A DNA stretch of 64,000 bases, taken from an uncultured Clostridium sp. (GTDB lineage: Bacteria > Bacillota > Clostridia > Lachnospirales > Lachnospiraceae). Made by a program: the position numbers and the translations under genes. Of this stretch, positions 49,022 through 57,767 are shown piece by piece; positions within the stretch are counted from its first letter, which is position 1, and every line of letters begins with the position of its first letter. The stretch lies in assembly GCA_902496665.1 (NCBI GenBank), contig CABVBU010000007.1, positions 1-64,000 on the forward strand. Direction: 5' to 3'. The notes under the pieces are model-generated. The model had not been told where the DNA came from. It did not search any database and worked only from the letters and a program-made list of their open reading frames with translations.

Positions 49022-49765
49022 TTACACTTCCTCAATTCGGTGCAGTTCCCACACTCTCACATTCACCGGTTCCACAGCGCCGCCGCAGTATGGGCAGACC
49101 CGATCGCCAAGACCGGCAATCGGGGCGCCGCAGTGGGGACAGCTGACACCGATAGCAGTCTCTCCATCGCGTATCTTTGTGATATCCTGGATGTAGACCA
49201 GTTCCATATTGAAGCGGTGCTGTTCTTTTTCCTGCTCCACATTTTTCTTTTTATCCGGCGTCTTTAATGTGTGCAGGTACTCCACCGCGGACTGGATCCG
49301 GATCCGGCATTTTCCCGGATCTTTATCGTATCTGGATATCTCCGTCTGATGGACATGGATCGCATCAAATTCTTCCCGGATCTCCTTCTCCTCCATCTCC
49401 TCGATCTTCAGCCATACTTGATCCCTTAAGGACACAGACACCTTTCCAAGGTAAGAGAGATCTCGGTGCTCCAGCGCCTCCAGATAGCCCTTTAACTGAT
49501 TCTCACACCTCTGTTTCCACTCCGGCCAGTGAAATTCCGGGAAATCCTTCTCAATCCGCGGAAGTTCCACCCTCGTCATTCCGGACACCGACTTCGGTGT
49601 ATCATCCTCCAGCGCTTCCTGACGTTTCAATCCCTCCACCAGATTCGGAGTACCAAAGAATTCCCGTGAAATCTGCCGGACCTTAAATAACACAAAAAGG
49701 ATCGCCCCGATAAGCCCAAGTCCTGTCACGATCGCGACTATGAGGATCGCGTTTCCTGCTGTCAT
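49022..49765 (-). CDS. Membrane-anchored protein with C-terminal zinc ribbon
   Basis: The 247-residue protein has one N-terminal membrane helix (about residues 6-28), a charged linker, and a soluble domain (about 70-195). That domain's helical HWPEWKQRCENQLKGYLEAL and following SVSLRDQVW are reminiscent of Tim44-like folds. The C-terminus is a zinc ribbon, SCPHCGAPIAGLGDRVCPYCGGAVEP, split across two CxxC pairs. No function is known; the Tim44 resemblance is weak. It is monocistronic with a GGAGGAAACAAT ribosome site. Confidence 0.75.
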   Translation of the reverse strand: MTAGNAILIVAIVTGLGLIGAILFVLFKVRQISREFFGTPNLVEGLKRQEALEDDTPKSVSGMTRVELPRIEKDFPEFHWPEWKQRCENQLKGYLEALEHRDLSYLGKVSVSLRDQVWLKIEEMEEKEIREEFDAIHVHQTEISRYDKDPGKCRIRIQSAVEYLHTLKTPDKKKNVEQEKEQHRFNMELVYIQDITKIRDGETAIGVSCPHCGAPIAGLGDRVCPYCGGAVEPVNVRVWELHRIEEV

Positions 49766-49861
49766 ATTGTTTCCTCCTGCTGTAAGGAATCCTCCAAACA
49801 GATCCCTTTCGTTATCGCGGTTTCACCATGCATTTTCAGCTTCTGTCCGCATAGACAAAAC

Positions 49862-49900
49862 AGGGCGGCCAGCCGGAGTTCTACTCCAACCGCCGCCCCA
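49862..49900 (-). terminator. Terminator-like hairpin after the M20 peptidase
   Basis: GGGCGG and CCGCCC enclose an inner GGAG/CTCC stem, and TGTTTTG follows on the minus strand. Confidence 0.6.
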
Positions 49901-49910
49901 GGACCATCCA

Positions 49911-51092
49911 TTATTTATTTAAATAATCGATCGCAGTCTGTGCTAACAGGGAAGAACCTCTCCAGAGGATATCCTCGTCCACATCAAAACGGCTGTTATG
50001 TAACGGCCATACCGGGTCCTGATCCGGTTTAGCAGTACCGAGCCATACGAATGCACCTTTCTTTTCTTTCAGGTAGAAAGAGAAGTCCTCTGCCGGCATT
50101 GCCGGGAGTTTTACATCCACAACATCATCTTTGCCGAAGAGCTTGATTGCTGTATTGCGGATCAGCTCAGCGTCCTCCTCGTGGTTTACGAGAGCCGGAT
50201 AGCCGTGGCCATAGTTGATATCGGCAGTTGCGCCGGACTGTAAGCAGAGACCGTCGAGAGTCTTTCTCATGGAATCCTCGATCATCGCGCGGGTGTCCTC
50301 ATTTAATGTTCGAACGGTTCCGTCCAGTGTACAGTCACCTGCGATAATATTGTATCTTGTTCCTGCGTTAAAAATACCGAATGTCACAACAGCATTGTCG
50401 AGCGGATCAACTTTTCTGCTGACGATGGTCTGTGCGGCCATAACGAACTGGGAACCGAGAACAACAGCGTCGATACCCTGATTCGGTTTTGCGCCATGGG
50501 CAGTCTTACCATGGATATTGATCGTAAAGTGGTCTGTTGCAGCCATTAACGGACCTGCCTTCACACCGATCTTGCCGTGCGGAAGATCCGGCCATACATG
50601 AAGACCGAATACAGCTTCCACATCATCCATATATCCGGAATGGAGCATTCCTCTGGATCCGCCAACCGGAGACATCTCCTCTGCAGGCTGGAAGATCAGC
50701 TTTACAGTTCCGGCAATCTCTTCTCTTCTCTCGCAGAGAAGCATTGCAGCACCGAGAAGTCCTGTCATGTGGTTGTCATGTCCGCAGGCATGCATAACAC
50801 CGTCATTCTGGGACTTGTAAGGAACCTCATTCATCTCCTGGATCTGTAATGCATCCATGTCCGCACGGAGAGCAACGACTTTACCCGGTTTCTTTCCCTT
50901 GATAACTCCGACTACACCGTATCCGCCGACATTTTCATATACTTCGTCGCATCCCATCTCCTTCAGATACTCTGCTACCTTCTTTCCGGTTCTTTCCTCA
51001 TGCTGGGAAACCTCCGGGTGCATGTGAAAATCTCTTCTGATTTCAGATAATTTCGGCATGAAAGCCTTTGCTGACTCCGTAATTGTGCCCAT
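49911..51092 (-). CDS. M20D family amidohydrolase (N-acyl amino acid type)
   Basis: The 393-residue metallohydrolase has RRDFHMHPEVSQHEERTGKKV, RADMDALQIQE, the metal site MHACGHDNHMTGLLGAAM near residue 102 and FQPAEEMSPVGGSRGM. A lid domain with the DHFTINIHGKTAHGAKP segment follows, where the histidine contacts substrate across the dimer. It matches N-acyl-L-amino acid amidohydrolases and hippurate hydrolase-like enzymes, and is only distantly similar to the 433-residue M20 protein at 21036. Substrate is unknown. It follows the hydroxyacid dehydrogenase with a terminator between. Confidence 0.9.
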   Translation of the reverse strand: MGTITESAKAFMPKLSEIRRDFHMHPEVSQHEERTGKKVAEYLKEMGCDEVYENVGGYGVVGVIKGKKPGKVVALRADMDALQIQEMNEVPYKSQNDGVMHACGHDNHMTGLLGAAMLLCERREEIAGTVKLIFQPAEEMSPVGGSRGMLHSGYMDDVEAVFGLHVWPDLPHGKIGVKAGPLMAATDHFTINIHGKTAHGAKPNQGIDAVVLGSQFVMAAQTIVSRKVDPLDNAVVTFGIFNAGTRYNIIAGDCTLDGTVRTLNEDTRAMIEDSMRKTLDGLCLQSGATADINYGHGYPALVNHEEDAELIRNTAIKLFGKDDVVDVKLPAMPAEDFSFYLKEKKGAFVWLGTAKPDQDPVWPLHNSRFDVDEDILWRGSSLLAQTAIDYLNK

Positions 51093-51127
51093 TTTTTATG
51101 TCCTCCTTATTTTTTGAAGTCTTAATG

Positions 51128-51162
51128 AAAAGAACCCGGCGACAGTCCGTCTCCGGGTTCTT
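51128..51162 (-). terminator. Intrinsic terminator after the hydroxyacid dehydrogenase
   Basis: GAACCCGG and CCGGGTTC form a perfect stem followed by TTTTC on the minus strand. Confidence 0.8.
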
Positions 51163-51176
51163 CTGAGTTCTCTGAA

Positions 51177-52121
51177 TTATAAACCAAGAGCCTCTTTCAC
51201 TTTAGCAACGATGTGAACACCGATGTCCTTGGAAGCATCTACGGACTGAGCGCCGATGTGCGGGGATACGATGAAGTTATCGCACTCGAACAGCGGGCTT
51301 GCGAATGTATCATTACCTGTTAAGCCGCTGCCTGCAAGCTCGTTCTCCATAACGTCTGCTGCGTAACCGCCGATTCTGCCCTCTTTCAGAGCTTCGTACA
51401 TATCAGCCTCGTTTACGATACCGCCACGGCTCATGTTAAGAACAACAGCGCCGTCTTTCATCTCAGCGATGGATTTCTTGTTGAAGAGATCCTTTGTCTC
51501 CGGTGTCAGCGGTACATGGATGGAGATGAAATCAGCAACCTTGATCAGCTCGTCGATAGAAGCCTTTGTTGCGCACTGCTGCTTAAATACGTCGTCCGGA
51601 AGGAACGGATCGTAAGCAACGATGTTCATCTTGAATGCACGGCCAAGCTCGCCTACACGCTGACCGATACGGCCGAATCCCATGATACCAAGAGTCTTTC
51701 CTCTTAACTCGCGGCCTTCGAATTTGTACTTATCCCACTCATGGTTATATTTTACATCGTAGTTTGCTGTAAAGGTTCCACGGGAGATGTCTAACATCTT
51801 GGAAATTGTTAACTCTGCTACTGCGTTTGCGTTTAAGCCCGGTGCGTTGAATACCTGGATTCCCTTGGACTTAGCGTACTCCATATCGATATGGTTTAAA
51901 CCAACGGAGCAAACACCGATAACTTTTAAGTTCTTAGCTGCGTCGAGGATCTCTTTGTCGATCTTCGGGTCTACACGCATGATCAGGACATCAACATCAC
52001 CGATCTCTGCGATAAGCTGCTCTTTACTGGACGGAAGATTGTCAGCTGTTTTAACGTTCATGCATTTGCTGAGTTCCTCAGCGATACCACCCCATACTTT
52101 GTCAATGATAAGGCAATTCAT
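51177..52121 (-). CDS. D-2-hydroxyacid dehydrogenase (SerA-like)
   Basis: The 314-residue protein is an NAD-dependent D-2-hydroxyacid dehydrogenase. The Rossmann loop is LGIMGFGRIGQRVGELGRA near residue 143, the arginine is in LNMSRGGIVNEADM, and the catalytic histidine is in SPHIGAQSVDAS. There is no C-terminal ACT domain, so it is not classic SerA. Family members act on 3-phosphoglycerate, lactate, 2-hydroxyglutarate or sulfolactate. The neighbouring gdhA makes 2-oxoglutarate the most tempting substrate, but this is inference. Codon use indicates strong expression. Confidence 0.88.
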   Translation of the reverse strand: MNCLIIDKVWGGIAEELSKCMNVKTADNLPSSKEQLIAEIGDVDVLIMRVDPKIDKEILDAAKNLKVIGVCSVGLNHIDMEYAKSKGIQVFNAPGLNANAVAELTISKMLDISRGTFTANYDVKYNHEWDKYKFEGRELRGKTLGIMGFGRIGQRVGELGRAFKMNIVAYDPFLPDDVFKQQCATKASIDELIKVADFISIHVPLTPETKDLFNKKSIAEMKDGAVVLNMSRGGIVNEADMYEALKEGRIGGYAADVMENELAGSGLTGNDTFASPLFECDNFIVSPHIGAQSVDASKDIGVHIVAKVKEALGL

Positions 52122-52376
52122 AATAATATAACTCTCCTTTCAGGAATTTGTTCCCTCAAACCCTTAGCGAGCAGGTGAAACAACCTGTTCTCACTATATT
52201 CTACAAAATATAAATAATTTTGTAAAGTGCTTACGCGTATTTTGTTTATTTTCTTAACGTCTGTCATAGAAAACCGTTGCCCCCGCAGAGGAGATATTCC
52301 CCTATATCCCATCCGAGGCAGATGCACCAAAATTTAAGTCTTGCCGCCAGTCCCCTCTTGCGGGCACCAGCAACTT

Positions 52377-52416
52377 AAAAGGGATGCCGTCGGGCACACT
52401 CCCCGACAGCATCCCC
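52377..52416 (-). terminator. Intrinsic terminator of gdhA
   Basis: GGGATGC-T-GTCGGG and CCCGAC-GGCATCCC form a long stem, and TTTT follows on the minus strand. Confidence 0.88.
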
Positions 52417-52489
52417 AATATTCAGAACCTAATGCTCTTTATGCAGCTTTTGCAAACTGCAAGATGCCATATCTGAGGTTCGCTTCAAA

Positions 52490-53842
52490 CTACCAAGCGA
52501 TACCCTGAGCCATCATAGCATCAGCAACCTTCTGGAAGCCAACCATGTTAGCACCTGCAACCAGGTTGTAACCAAGACCGTACTTCTCAGCGCACTCAGC
52601 AGAACCATCATGGATCTCTGTCATGATCTGATGAAGCTTATCATCAACTTCCTTAGCTGTCCAGGAGATTCTCTCACTGTTCTGGCTCATCTCGAGAGCG
52701 GATACAAGAACACCACCAGCGTTAACAGCCTTAGACGGAGCAACAACCATGTTCTTCTGATCCATTAAGAATCTAAGAGCTTCGTTTGTTGTCGGCATGT
52801 TAGCAACTTCGATGTAGTACTTGATGTTGTTAGCAACGATTCTCTTAGCCTGTGTAAGGTCTACATCGTTCTGTGTAGCACACGGCATGATGATATCAAC
52901 TTTCTCGCCCCACGGCTTGTCTCCAGCTACGAACTTGCAGCCGAACTTATCAGCGTAGTCCTGAACTTTGTTACGTCCAGAAGCTCTCATCTCAAGCATG
53001 TAGTCGAATTTCTCTTTTGTTGTAATTCCATCCGGATCGTAGATGTATCCATCCGGGCCAGAAAGTGTAACCGGCTTAGCACCTAACTCAGATAATTTCT
53101 GAACAACGCCCCAGGCAACGTTACCGAAACCAGCAACTGCAACTGTCTTGCCCTCTAATGTGTCATGCTCATGTTTCATAACAGACTCAAGGTAGTAAAC
53201 AGCACCGAAACCAGTAGCTTCCGGACGAATTAAGGAACCACCGAAGGAACGAGCCTTACCTGTTAATACGCCGTTCTCGTAAGCGCCTCTGAGTTTTCTG
53301 TACTGACCGAACAGATAACCGATCTCACGTCCGCCAACACCAAGGTCACCAGCCGGAACATCGACATCCGGACCAATGTGACGATATAACTCTGTCATGA
53401 ATGCCTGGCAGAATCTCATAACTTCTCTATCGCTCTTGCCGTTCGGATCGAAGTCAGAACCACCCTTAGCGCCGCCGATCGGAAGTGTTGTTAAGCTGTC
53501 TTTGAATGTCTGCTCGAAACCTAAGAATTTCATGATGGAAAGGTTTACGCTCGGTGCGAATCTTAAACCTCCCTTGTACGGTCCAATTGCTCCGTTGAAC
53601 TGTACACGGTAACCTGTATTTACATGAATGTTTCCGTTGTCATCCTCCCACGGAACACGGAACTCGATAACTCTCTCCGGGATTACCATTCTCTCAAGAA
53701 GGGCAACCTTCTCATACTCCGGATGTGCGTCTACAACCGGACCTAAGGAAGATAATACTTCTTCTACAGTCTGGCAGAACTCCGGCTCGTTAGCATATTT
53801 AGTCTTTACGTCCTCAATTACCCTCTCAACATACTTGCTCAT
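52490..53842 (-). CDS. gdhA: Glutamate dehydrogenase
   Basis: GDH interconverts glutamate with 2-oxoglutarate and ammonia. The 450-residue protein has the hexameric class I pattern: KGGLRFAPSVNLSIMKFLG, then the catalytic lysine in LPIGGAKGGSDFDP, DVPAGDLGVGGREIG and the Rossmann loop VAVAGFGNVAWGVVQKL. The size and KGGSDFDP fit NADP-type or Clostridial enzymes; cofactor choice is not proven. Codon use is highly biased. A strong ribosome site AAGGAGG lies upstream, with a leader of up to 290 bases. It is divergent from the regulator at 54259. Confidence 0.96.
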   Translation of the reverse strand: MSKYVERVIEDVKTKYANEPEFCQTVEEVLSSLGPVVDAHPEYEKVALLERMVIPERVIEFRVPWEDDNGNIHVNTGYRVQFNGAIGPYKGGLRFAPSVNLSIMKFLGFEQTFKDSLTTLPIGGAKGGSDFDPNGKSDREVMRFCQAFMTELYRHIGPDVDVPAGDLGVGGREIGYLFGQYRKLRGAYENGVLTGKARSFGGSLIRPEATGFGAVYYLESVMKHEHDTLEGKTVAVAGFGNVAWGVVQKLSELGAKPVTLSGPDGYIYDPDGITTKEKFDYMLEMRASGRNKVQDYADKFGCKFVAGDKPWGEKVDIIMPCATQNDVDLTQAKRIVANNIKYYIEVANMPTTNEALRFLMDQKNMVVAPSKAVNAGGVLVSALEMSQNSERISWTAKEVDDKLHQIMTEIHDGSAECAEKYGLGYNLVAGANMVGFQKVADAMMAQGIAW

Positions 53843-54139
53843 CTCGCAAATACCTCCTTAAATGTTGGTTCTTAAACCCCTGTGCCATTTTGCACTAATA
53901 AAAGACTTTTCCCCGCTCATGAATCTCAAATCAAGTCCTTAATTGGATCTCCGAGAAAACTTTTGTATCTTTTGTATATATAATTTAAATACCATATATA
54001 ATACGTTGTTTTCACTATGTATACAGGATTTCTCGCTGTATCTCGCGATTTGGAAGCTTTCGCATTTCCCTCAATACAAATCTTACAAATCTCTTGATCT
54101 ATTTGGGACTCATTTCGCTTACGTCCTTTATTTGACTTT

Positions 54140-54184
54140 ATTCTAACATACCCTTTTGACTTTGTCAACAATCTGTGGTACGAT
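54140..54184. promoter_or_regulatory. Abutting divergent promoters of gdhA and its neighbour regulator
   Basis: For gdhA, TTGACA (54163-54168) and TAGAAT (54140-54145) are 17 bases apart on the minus strand. For the regulator, TTGACT (54156-54161) and TACGAT (54179-54184) are 17 bases apart on the plus strand. The two -35 elements form one palindrome, TTGAC-TTT-GTCAA, so polymerase probably cannot use both at once. An operator for the regulator could lie here. Confidence 0.68.
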
Positions 54185-54258
54185 TCTTATAAAAGCTGAT
54201 TTATCGACATGCCTGTCATTAATAGCATGTCCTTATATAAAAAAAGGGAGGTTCGGCC

Positions 54259-55569
54259 ATGATCAGCATCAGTATCATAAGTCCTTTAAAATCAATGGCT
54301 GTCATCGATAAAGCGATCGAACACAATGACTTTGGATGCGTATTTCACAGGTACGTTTACGAAAATCTGGAAGAAATTAAAGACATATACGAACAGTGTA
54401 AGGATATCTCCGATGTGCTGTTTTTCTCCGGGGAACTGGGATACTCTTATATTCTGACCCATGTGGATGATCTGAAGGTTCCATGTACCTTTATTTCCTA
54501 TACTGAAAAGACTCTGCTGTCCATCCTGTTAAACTTCGTGATCCATTACCCGGATGTTCCGTTAAACAGACTCTATATTGATTTTCTGACTCCGGTAAAT
54601 GATTTTATGAATTTAAAGAAATATCTGGATCCGGAACATATGCCTTACTGCTTTGAAAATCCTGTCTATAACTATGAGACCTTAAAAGAACGAGCTGTGG
54701 AGCTCTGGGAAAGCAAAAAGATCGACATGATGTTCACGCGGACTACGAACCAGCTGGAGGTCCTCAACAAGCTTCAGATCCCTTATATCCACTTTCTCCC
54801 CACGGAGGAGATGGTCCGCGATTCCATCCGGCATGCAATAAATTCTATCCGCTTAAAGCAGAAGAACCATCTCAACAAGCTCGTGATTCTCATAAAGCTT
54901 GTCTATCCGGATAATATCTCCTCACAGGACCGGGAATATCTGGAGATCACCCTTCACAAATATCTTCTTGATTTCCGGAAAGAGTACGCGTACGATTTCT
55001 CACTTCACGCGGTCTCCAACCGGTTTGAGCTAGATCTCGACAGTGATCTCTACAAGAGCAGCTTCAGCCGCATTCAGGATCTCATCGCTTTTCTGGATCA
55101 GAAAGGCGATCTGGAATTCCGTCTCGGCGCCGGATTCGGAAAATCACTCGGTGAGAGTCATTATCAGGCAGATCTTGCCCTGCAGGAAGCTGTCAAATAC
55201 GGAAAGAATGACGGTTTTGTCATCTCCGGCGAGGACAATGCCCTCACCGGTCCGCTCTCTCTTACGAGATCCTTAAATTACAGCTATTCCAACACAAAAG
55301 CTCTGGACTACTCCCAGAGCAACGGGATCAATGAGAGCAATCTCTTAAAGATCGTCGGTCTCTTCCAGATGGATAAGGACACGATCATGACAGCCGCCTC
55401 CCTGTCCCAGTGGCTCAACATCACGAGCCGAAGCTGCAACCGTATTTTACAGCAACTTCTGGATTCCAATTTAATAGAAGAAATCGAATCCCAGAAGCAG
55501 GAAGGCAAGGGACGGCCGACGAGACAGTACCGGTTCTGCAAGAACAACTTTATACGGACATTCTTCTAG
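54259..55569 (+). CDS. Probable transcriptional regulator with degenerate GGDEF-like domain and C-terminal winged helix
   Basis: This 436-residue protein is not a member of a family I can name. The N-terminal 200 residues (MISISIISPLKSMAVIDKAI, DVLFFSGELGYSYI) look like a periplasmic-binding or PrpR-type sensor fold. From about residue 200 a segment with RLGAGFGKSLGESHYQADLAL resembles the degenerate GGDEF-like domain of CdaR/PucR regulators. The last 75 residues (TAASLSQWLNITSRSCNRIL, then LIEEI, QEGKGRPTRQYRF) are a winged helix-turn-helix. Location back-to-back with gdhA suggests control of gdhA and amino acid genes. A GGGAGG ribosome site precedes the ATG. Confidence 0.7.
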   Translation: MISISIISPLKSMAVIDKAIEHNDFGCVFHRYVYENLEEIKDIYEQCKDISDVLFFSGELGYSYILTHVDDLKVPCTFISYTEKTLLSILLNFVIHYPDVPLNRLYIDFLTPVNDFMNLKKYLDPEHMPYCFENPVYNYETLKERAVELWESKKIDMMFTRTTNQLEVLNKLQIPYIHFLPTEEMVRDSIRHAINSIRLKQKNHLNKLVILIKLVYPDNISSQDREYLEITLHKYLLDFRKEYAYDFSLHAVSNRFELDLDSDLYKSSFSRIQDLIAFLDQKGDLEFRLGAGFGKSLGESHYQADLALQEAVKYGKNDGFVISGEDNALTGPLSLTRSLNYSYSNTKALDYSQSNGINESNLLKIVGLFQMDKDTIMTAASLSQWLNITSRSCNRILQQLLDSNLIEEIESQKQEGKGRPTRQYRFCKNNFIRTFF

Positions 55570-55577
55570 GCTATTAT

Positions 55578-55622
55578 AAAAGACCGCGCTCCGCCATATT
55601 TCATGCGGGGGGTGGTCTTTTG
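55578..55622 (+). terminator. Intrinsic terminator of the regulator
   Basis: AAAGACC and GGTCTTT frame a GCGCTCCGC/GCGGGGGGT inner stem, followed by TTTT. Confidence 0.75.
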
Positions 55623-55712
55623 TATCACCTGTAAGAGTATGTCAAAGTACATTTTTGCGCTGGAGTGGTCACTCGTGATGATCAGCAGCTTCTTTCAGAC
55701 ATATGGCACCAT

Positions 55713-55759
55713 AAAAAATGCCGCTGGGACTGCATCCTTTCCCAGCGGCATTTTTTATA
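55713..55759. terminator. Strong second terminator, bidirectional
   Basis: AAAAAATGCCGCTGGGA pairs perfectly with TCCCAGCGGCATTTTTT. It lies about 90 bases beyond the first terminator and 29 bases before a mobile element. Confidence 0.88.
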
Positions 55760-55787
55760 TTTATGTCAGAACATTCTTATTTAAATG

Positions 55788-55920
55788 GTAGCTATTCAGT
55801 ACCTTCATAGTTACACGCAAAAATCCATTCCAGATCAGCTTCGCTGATGGGATTTTTGCCCTCCATCCTATGTTTTCTTACGGTCAGCGCAGCAAGTGCG
55901 CAGACCTACTGAACAGTTAC
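55788..55920 (+). repeat. Miniature mobile element, type 1, full copy (133 bp)
   Basis: The ends are GTAGCTATTCAGTA and TACTGAACAGTTAC. The flanks TTTAAATG (55780-55787) and TTTAAATA (55921-55928) match at seven of eight positions. The body is nearly identical to 2270-2402. It lies 12 bases from the flavodoxin stop codon. Confidence 0.88.
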
Positions 55921-55932
55921 TTTAAATATATC

Positions 55933-56367
55933 TTATGCTAATGCCGCAAGCTCTTTTCCAAGTGCCTTGCAGTTCTCAAGAGCTTCGTCGTCCGGAGTCT
56001 CCTGGCAGATAACGCCCTCACCGCCAACAACTGTAGCACCTGCAGCTTTCATTCTGTCTTCCCAGTCTCTCATCCACTGGCCATCTCCCCAGCCGTAGGA
56101 ACCGAACAGACCGATCTTCTTGCCGGATGCGAATGCCTCAACCTCAGTTACAAACGGCTCCATCTCGCCTTCCTCAAGAACCTCAGCTCCCATTGCCGGG
56201 CATCCAAGTGCGAATGCGGATGCTGCCTGTAAATCATCCATAGATACGGACGAGATGTCTGTAACAACAGCTTCCTTACCTGCTTCTGTGATTCCCTCGC
56301 CGATGGCTGCAGCCATAGCAGCTGTATTTCCTGTCTGAGACCAGTATGCAACAATAACCTTATCCAT
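55933..56367 (-). CDS. Flavodoxin
   Basis: The 144-residue protein is a short-chain flavodoxin. The FMN phosphate loop reads VAYWSQTGNTAAMAAAI at the N-terminus, the 50s loop CPAMGAE contains no tryptophan, and the 90s region is GLFGSYGWGDGQWMRDW. Flavodoxin replaces ferredoxin under iron limitation, in line with the DtxR-type repressor and boxes nearby. It is the last gene of the group read from the boxed promoter, though gaps of about 80 bases allow separate transcription. Confidence 0.95.
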   Translation of the reverse strand: MDKVIVAYWSQTGNTAAMAAAIGEGITEAGKEAVVTDISSVSMDDLQAASAFALGCPAMGAEVLEEGEMEPFVTEVEAFASGKKIGLFGSYGWGDGQWMRDWEDRMKAAGATVVGGEGVICQETPDDEALENCKALGKELAALA

Positions 56368-56449
56368 TTTTAATTTCCTCCTGAAATTTGTTTTGCGGTA
56401 ATCCGGACCTCGCCGTCCGCCGCTTTTTTATTATTGGAACCGGCGGTAC

Positions 56450-57037
56450 TTAGGATGCCGCCAGGATATCCCTGATTTCGTTTCCATTTCCGGTCATGGA
56501 GATCACATAATCTCTCGCCCGGTCATATGCCTCAAATGTCTTTAACGCATCTTCCAGGTTTCCATACACTTTCCAATATCCGGAATACAGAAAATCTCTG
56601 CCGCCCTTCTTAATGAATCCCTCTACATCCACCGGCGGATATCCGAGAACAAGACCGATCTCATGGGGGAATCCCAGTTTTCCGTCCATGTGCTCCTGAT
56701 AACCTTCCGCGATGCGGTCCAAAGTCTCCTCAAGGCCAAGATCCTCATATCCGAAAGACGCCATTAACCGTTTTACATCCTCCCGTTCCAGGTATGCCGT
56801 GAGCATTCCCGGGCGGTAAAGCAGGATCGACAATCTGCCGTGGAATTCATAGAGAACCCGGCAGCATACCGGTGATCCTTCAAAAAGTTTGAACACTTCT
56901 TCTTTCTGATCTGCACGCACGTTTAAAAGATTCGATAATTTGATGCCTGTGAGAAGCGGCGCACACTGTAAAACTACCTGCTTCTTCGTTCCATTGACCG
57001 GGAGCTTCTGTACTGCCCCGAAAATCTCTTCGCTCAT
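56450..57037 (-). CDS. DUF3793 family protein
   Basis: The 195-residue protein matches DUF3793: VVLQCAPLLTGIKLSNLLN near the N-terminus, GRLSILLYRPGMLTAYL, GFPHEIGLVLGYPPVDVEGFI and a YSGYWKVYGN segment. Function is unknown. The family is often beside flavodoxin, DUF2325 and FeoAB genes in Clostridia and appears to belong to iron or heme homeostasis. Cys25 and two cysteines near residue 57 are visible. It is probably in an operon with its neighbours. Confidence 0.88.
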   Translation of the reverse strand: MSEEIFGAVQKLPVNGTKKQVVLQCAPLLTGIKLSNLLNVRADQKEEVFKLFEGSPVCCRVLYEFHGRLSILLYRPGMLTAYLEREDVKRLMASFGYEDLGLEETLDRIAEGYQEHMDGKLGFPHEIGLVLGYPPVDVEGFIKKGGRDFLYSGYWKVYGNLEDALKTFEAYDRARDYVISMTGNGNEIRDILAAS

Positions 57038-57086
57038 GCGTCTTACCGCCTTTCTGATCTTTTATCATTCCACTGGCATCCCTGGT

Positions 57087-57368
57087 TTATGCGCTGTGCT
57101 TTTCAAGAATCTCAGCAAGTGCTGTGCCGCTGCTTGTATGACAGCGGACGATATCGGTACGATTCTCATCCACCTCATCTAATACGCAGCGCACCATCTT
57201 GTGGGATACGGTGTTGGTAAACAGGATCAGAAGATCCGGTCTTCCGATCAGTTTATCAAGACCAGTCTTCATCTGGGTGAAGACCTTCGCTTTATATTTA
57301 TGATTTTCACAAATTTCTTTATACTGTCTGACCATGCGGTCATGTCCGCCAATAATAACAACGCTCAT
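57087..57368 (-). CDS. DUF2325 family protein
   Basis: The ATG at 57368, after AAAGGAGGAAAATTC, gives 93 residues. MSVVIIGGHDRMVRQYKEIC and LILFTNTVSHKMVRCVLDEV are typical of DUF2325, with the C-terminal SSGTALAEIL. The fold is Rossmann-like; members are linked to metal homeostasis but not characterised. It heads the group under a promoter with DtxR-type boxes. Confidence 0.88.
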   Translation of the reverse strand: MSVVIIGGHDRMVRQYKEICENHKYKAKVFTQMKTGLDKLIGRPDLLILFTNTVSHKMVRCVLDEVDENRTDIVRCHTSSGTALAEILEKHSA

Positions 57369-57392
57369 GAATTTTCCTCCTTTGCCCAAGGG

Positions 57393-57490
57393 TTAGATCC
57401 GTCTAACTGATGCTACAAGGTTAGCATAAACTAACTTTGTTGTCAATATCTGTAATTGAGAGTTTTTCCCATTATGTTAGTTGAAGCTAA
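57393..57490. promoter_or_regulatory. Three TTAG-N6-CTAA boxes and promoter of the DUF2325 group
   Basis: Boxes lie at 57393-57406, 57421-57434 and 57477-57490, each TTAG, six bases, CTAA. On the minus strand TTGACA (57441-57446) and TAACCT (57418-57423) are 17 bases apart; the second box overlaps the -10 and spacer. The layout fits DtxR/IdeR-type repression with Fe2+ or Mn2+. Confidence 0.82.
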
Positions 57491-57556
57491 TTATTTTGTA
57501 TAAGAATAATTTTCACCCCATTTATTGTTATTTTTTCTCAAAAGGAAGAATAGACT

Positions 57557-57585
57557 TTGACTCATTTCACGGATTATGCTATACT
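57557..57585 (+). promoter_or_regulatory. Promoter of the DtxR-type repressor gene
   Basis: TTGACT (57557-57562) and TATACT (57580-57585) are 17 bases apart. The leader to the TTG start is about 175 bases. Confidence 0.7.
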
Positions 57586-57591
57586 AAAACG

Positions 57592-57767
57592 AAGAATGAT
57601 AAAGTTCCGTTTAACTGATAATGATCACGGACAATGTTATAACTTTCCGGCGTTTACAGGCTTGTGCTGAACTTATTGCACGGCTGTGTTTTTTTAATGA
57701 CGGTTTTTCGTACGTCAATGCGCTGAAAAGTTTCTAACCACGTTACACGATATATGGGGGTAATTAC
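57592..57767 (+). ncRNA. Structured leader with terminator-like hairpin before the DtxR-type gene
   Basis: One stem pairs AAAGTT-CCGT with ACGG and AACTTT across about 55 bases. A second hairpin (about 57655-57685) pairs ACAG and GTGC with GCAC and CTGT. It is directly followed by seven T residues, 75 bases before the start codon. This is an attenuator arrangement. No known riboswitch class was recognised. Confidence 0.4.

Noticed and set aside
53926..54171. Possible 81-residue basic protein in the gdhA leader
   Set aside because: It would start upstream of the gdhA promoter start point, has no good ribosome site and no recognisable pattern.
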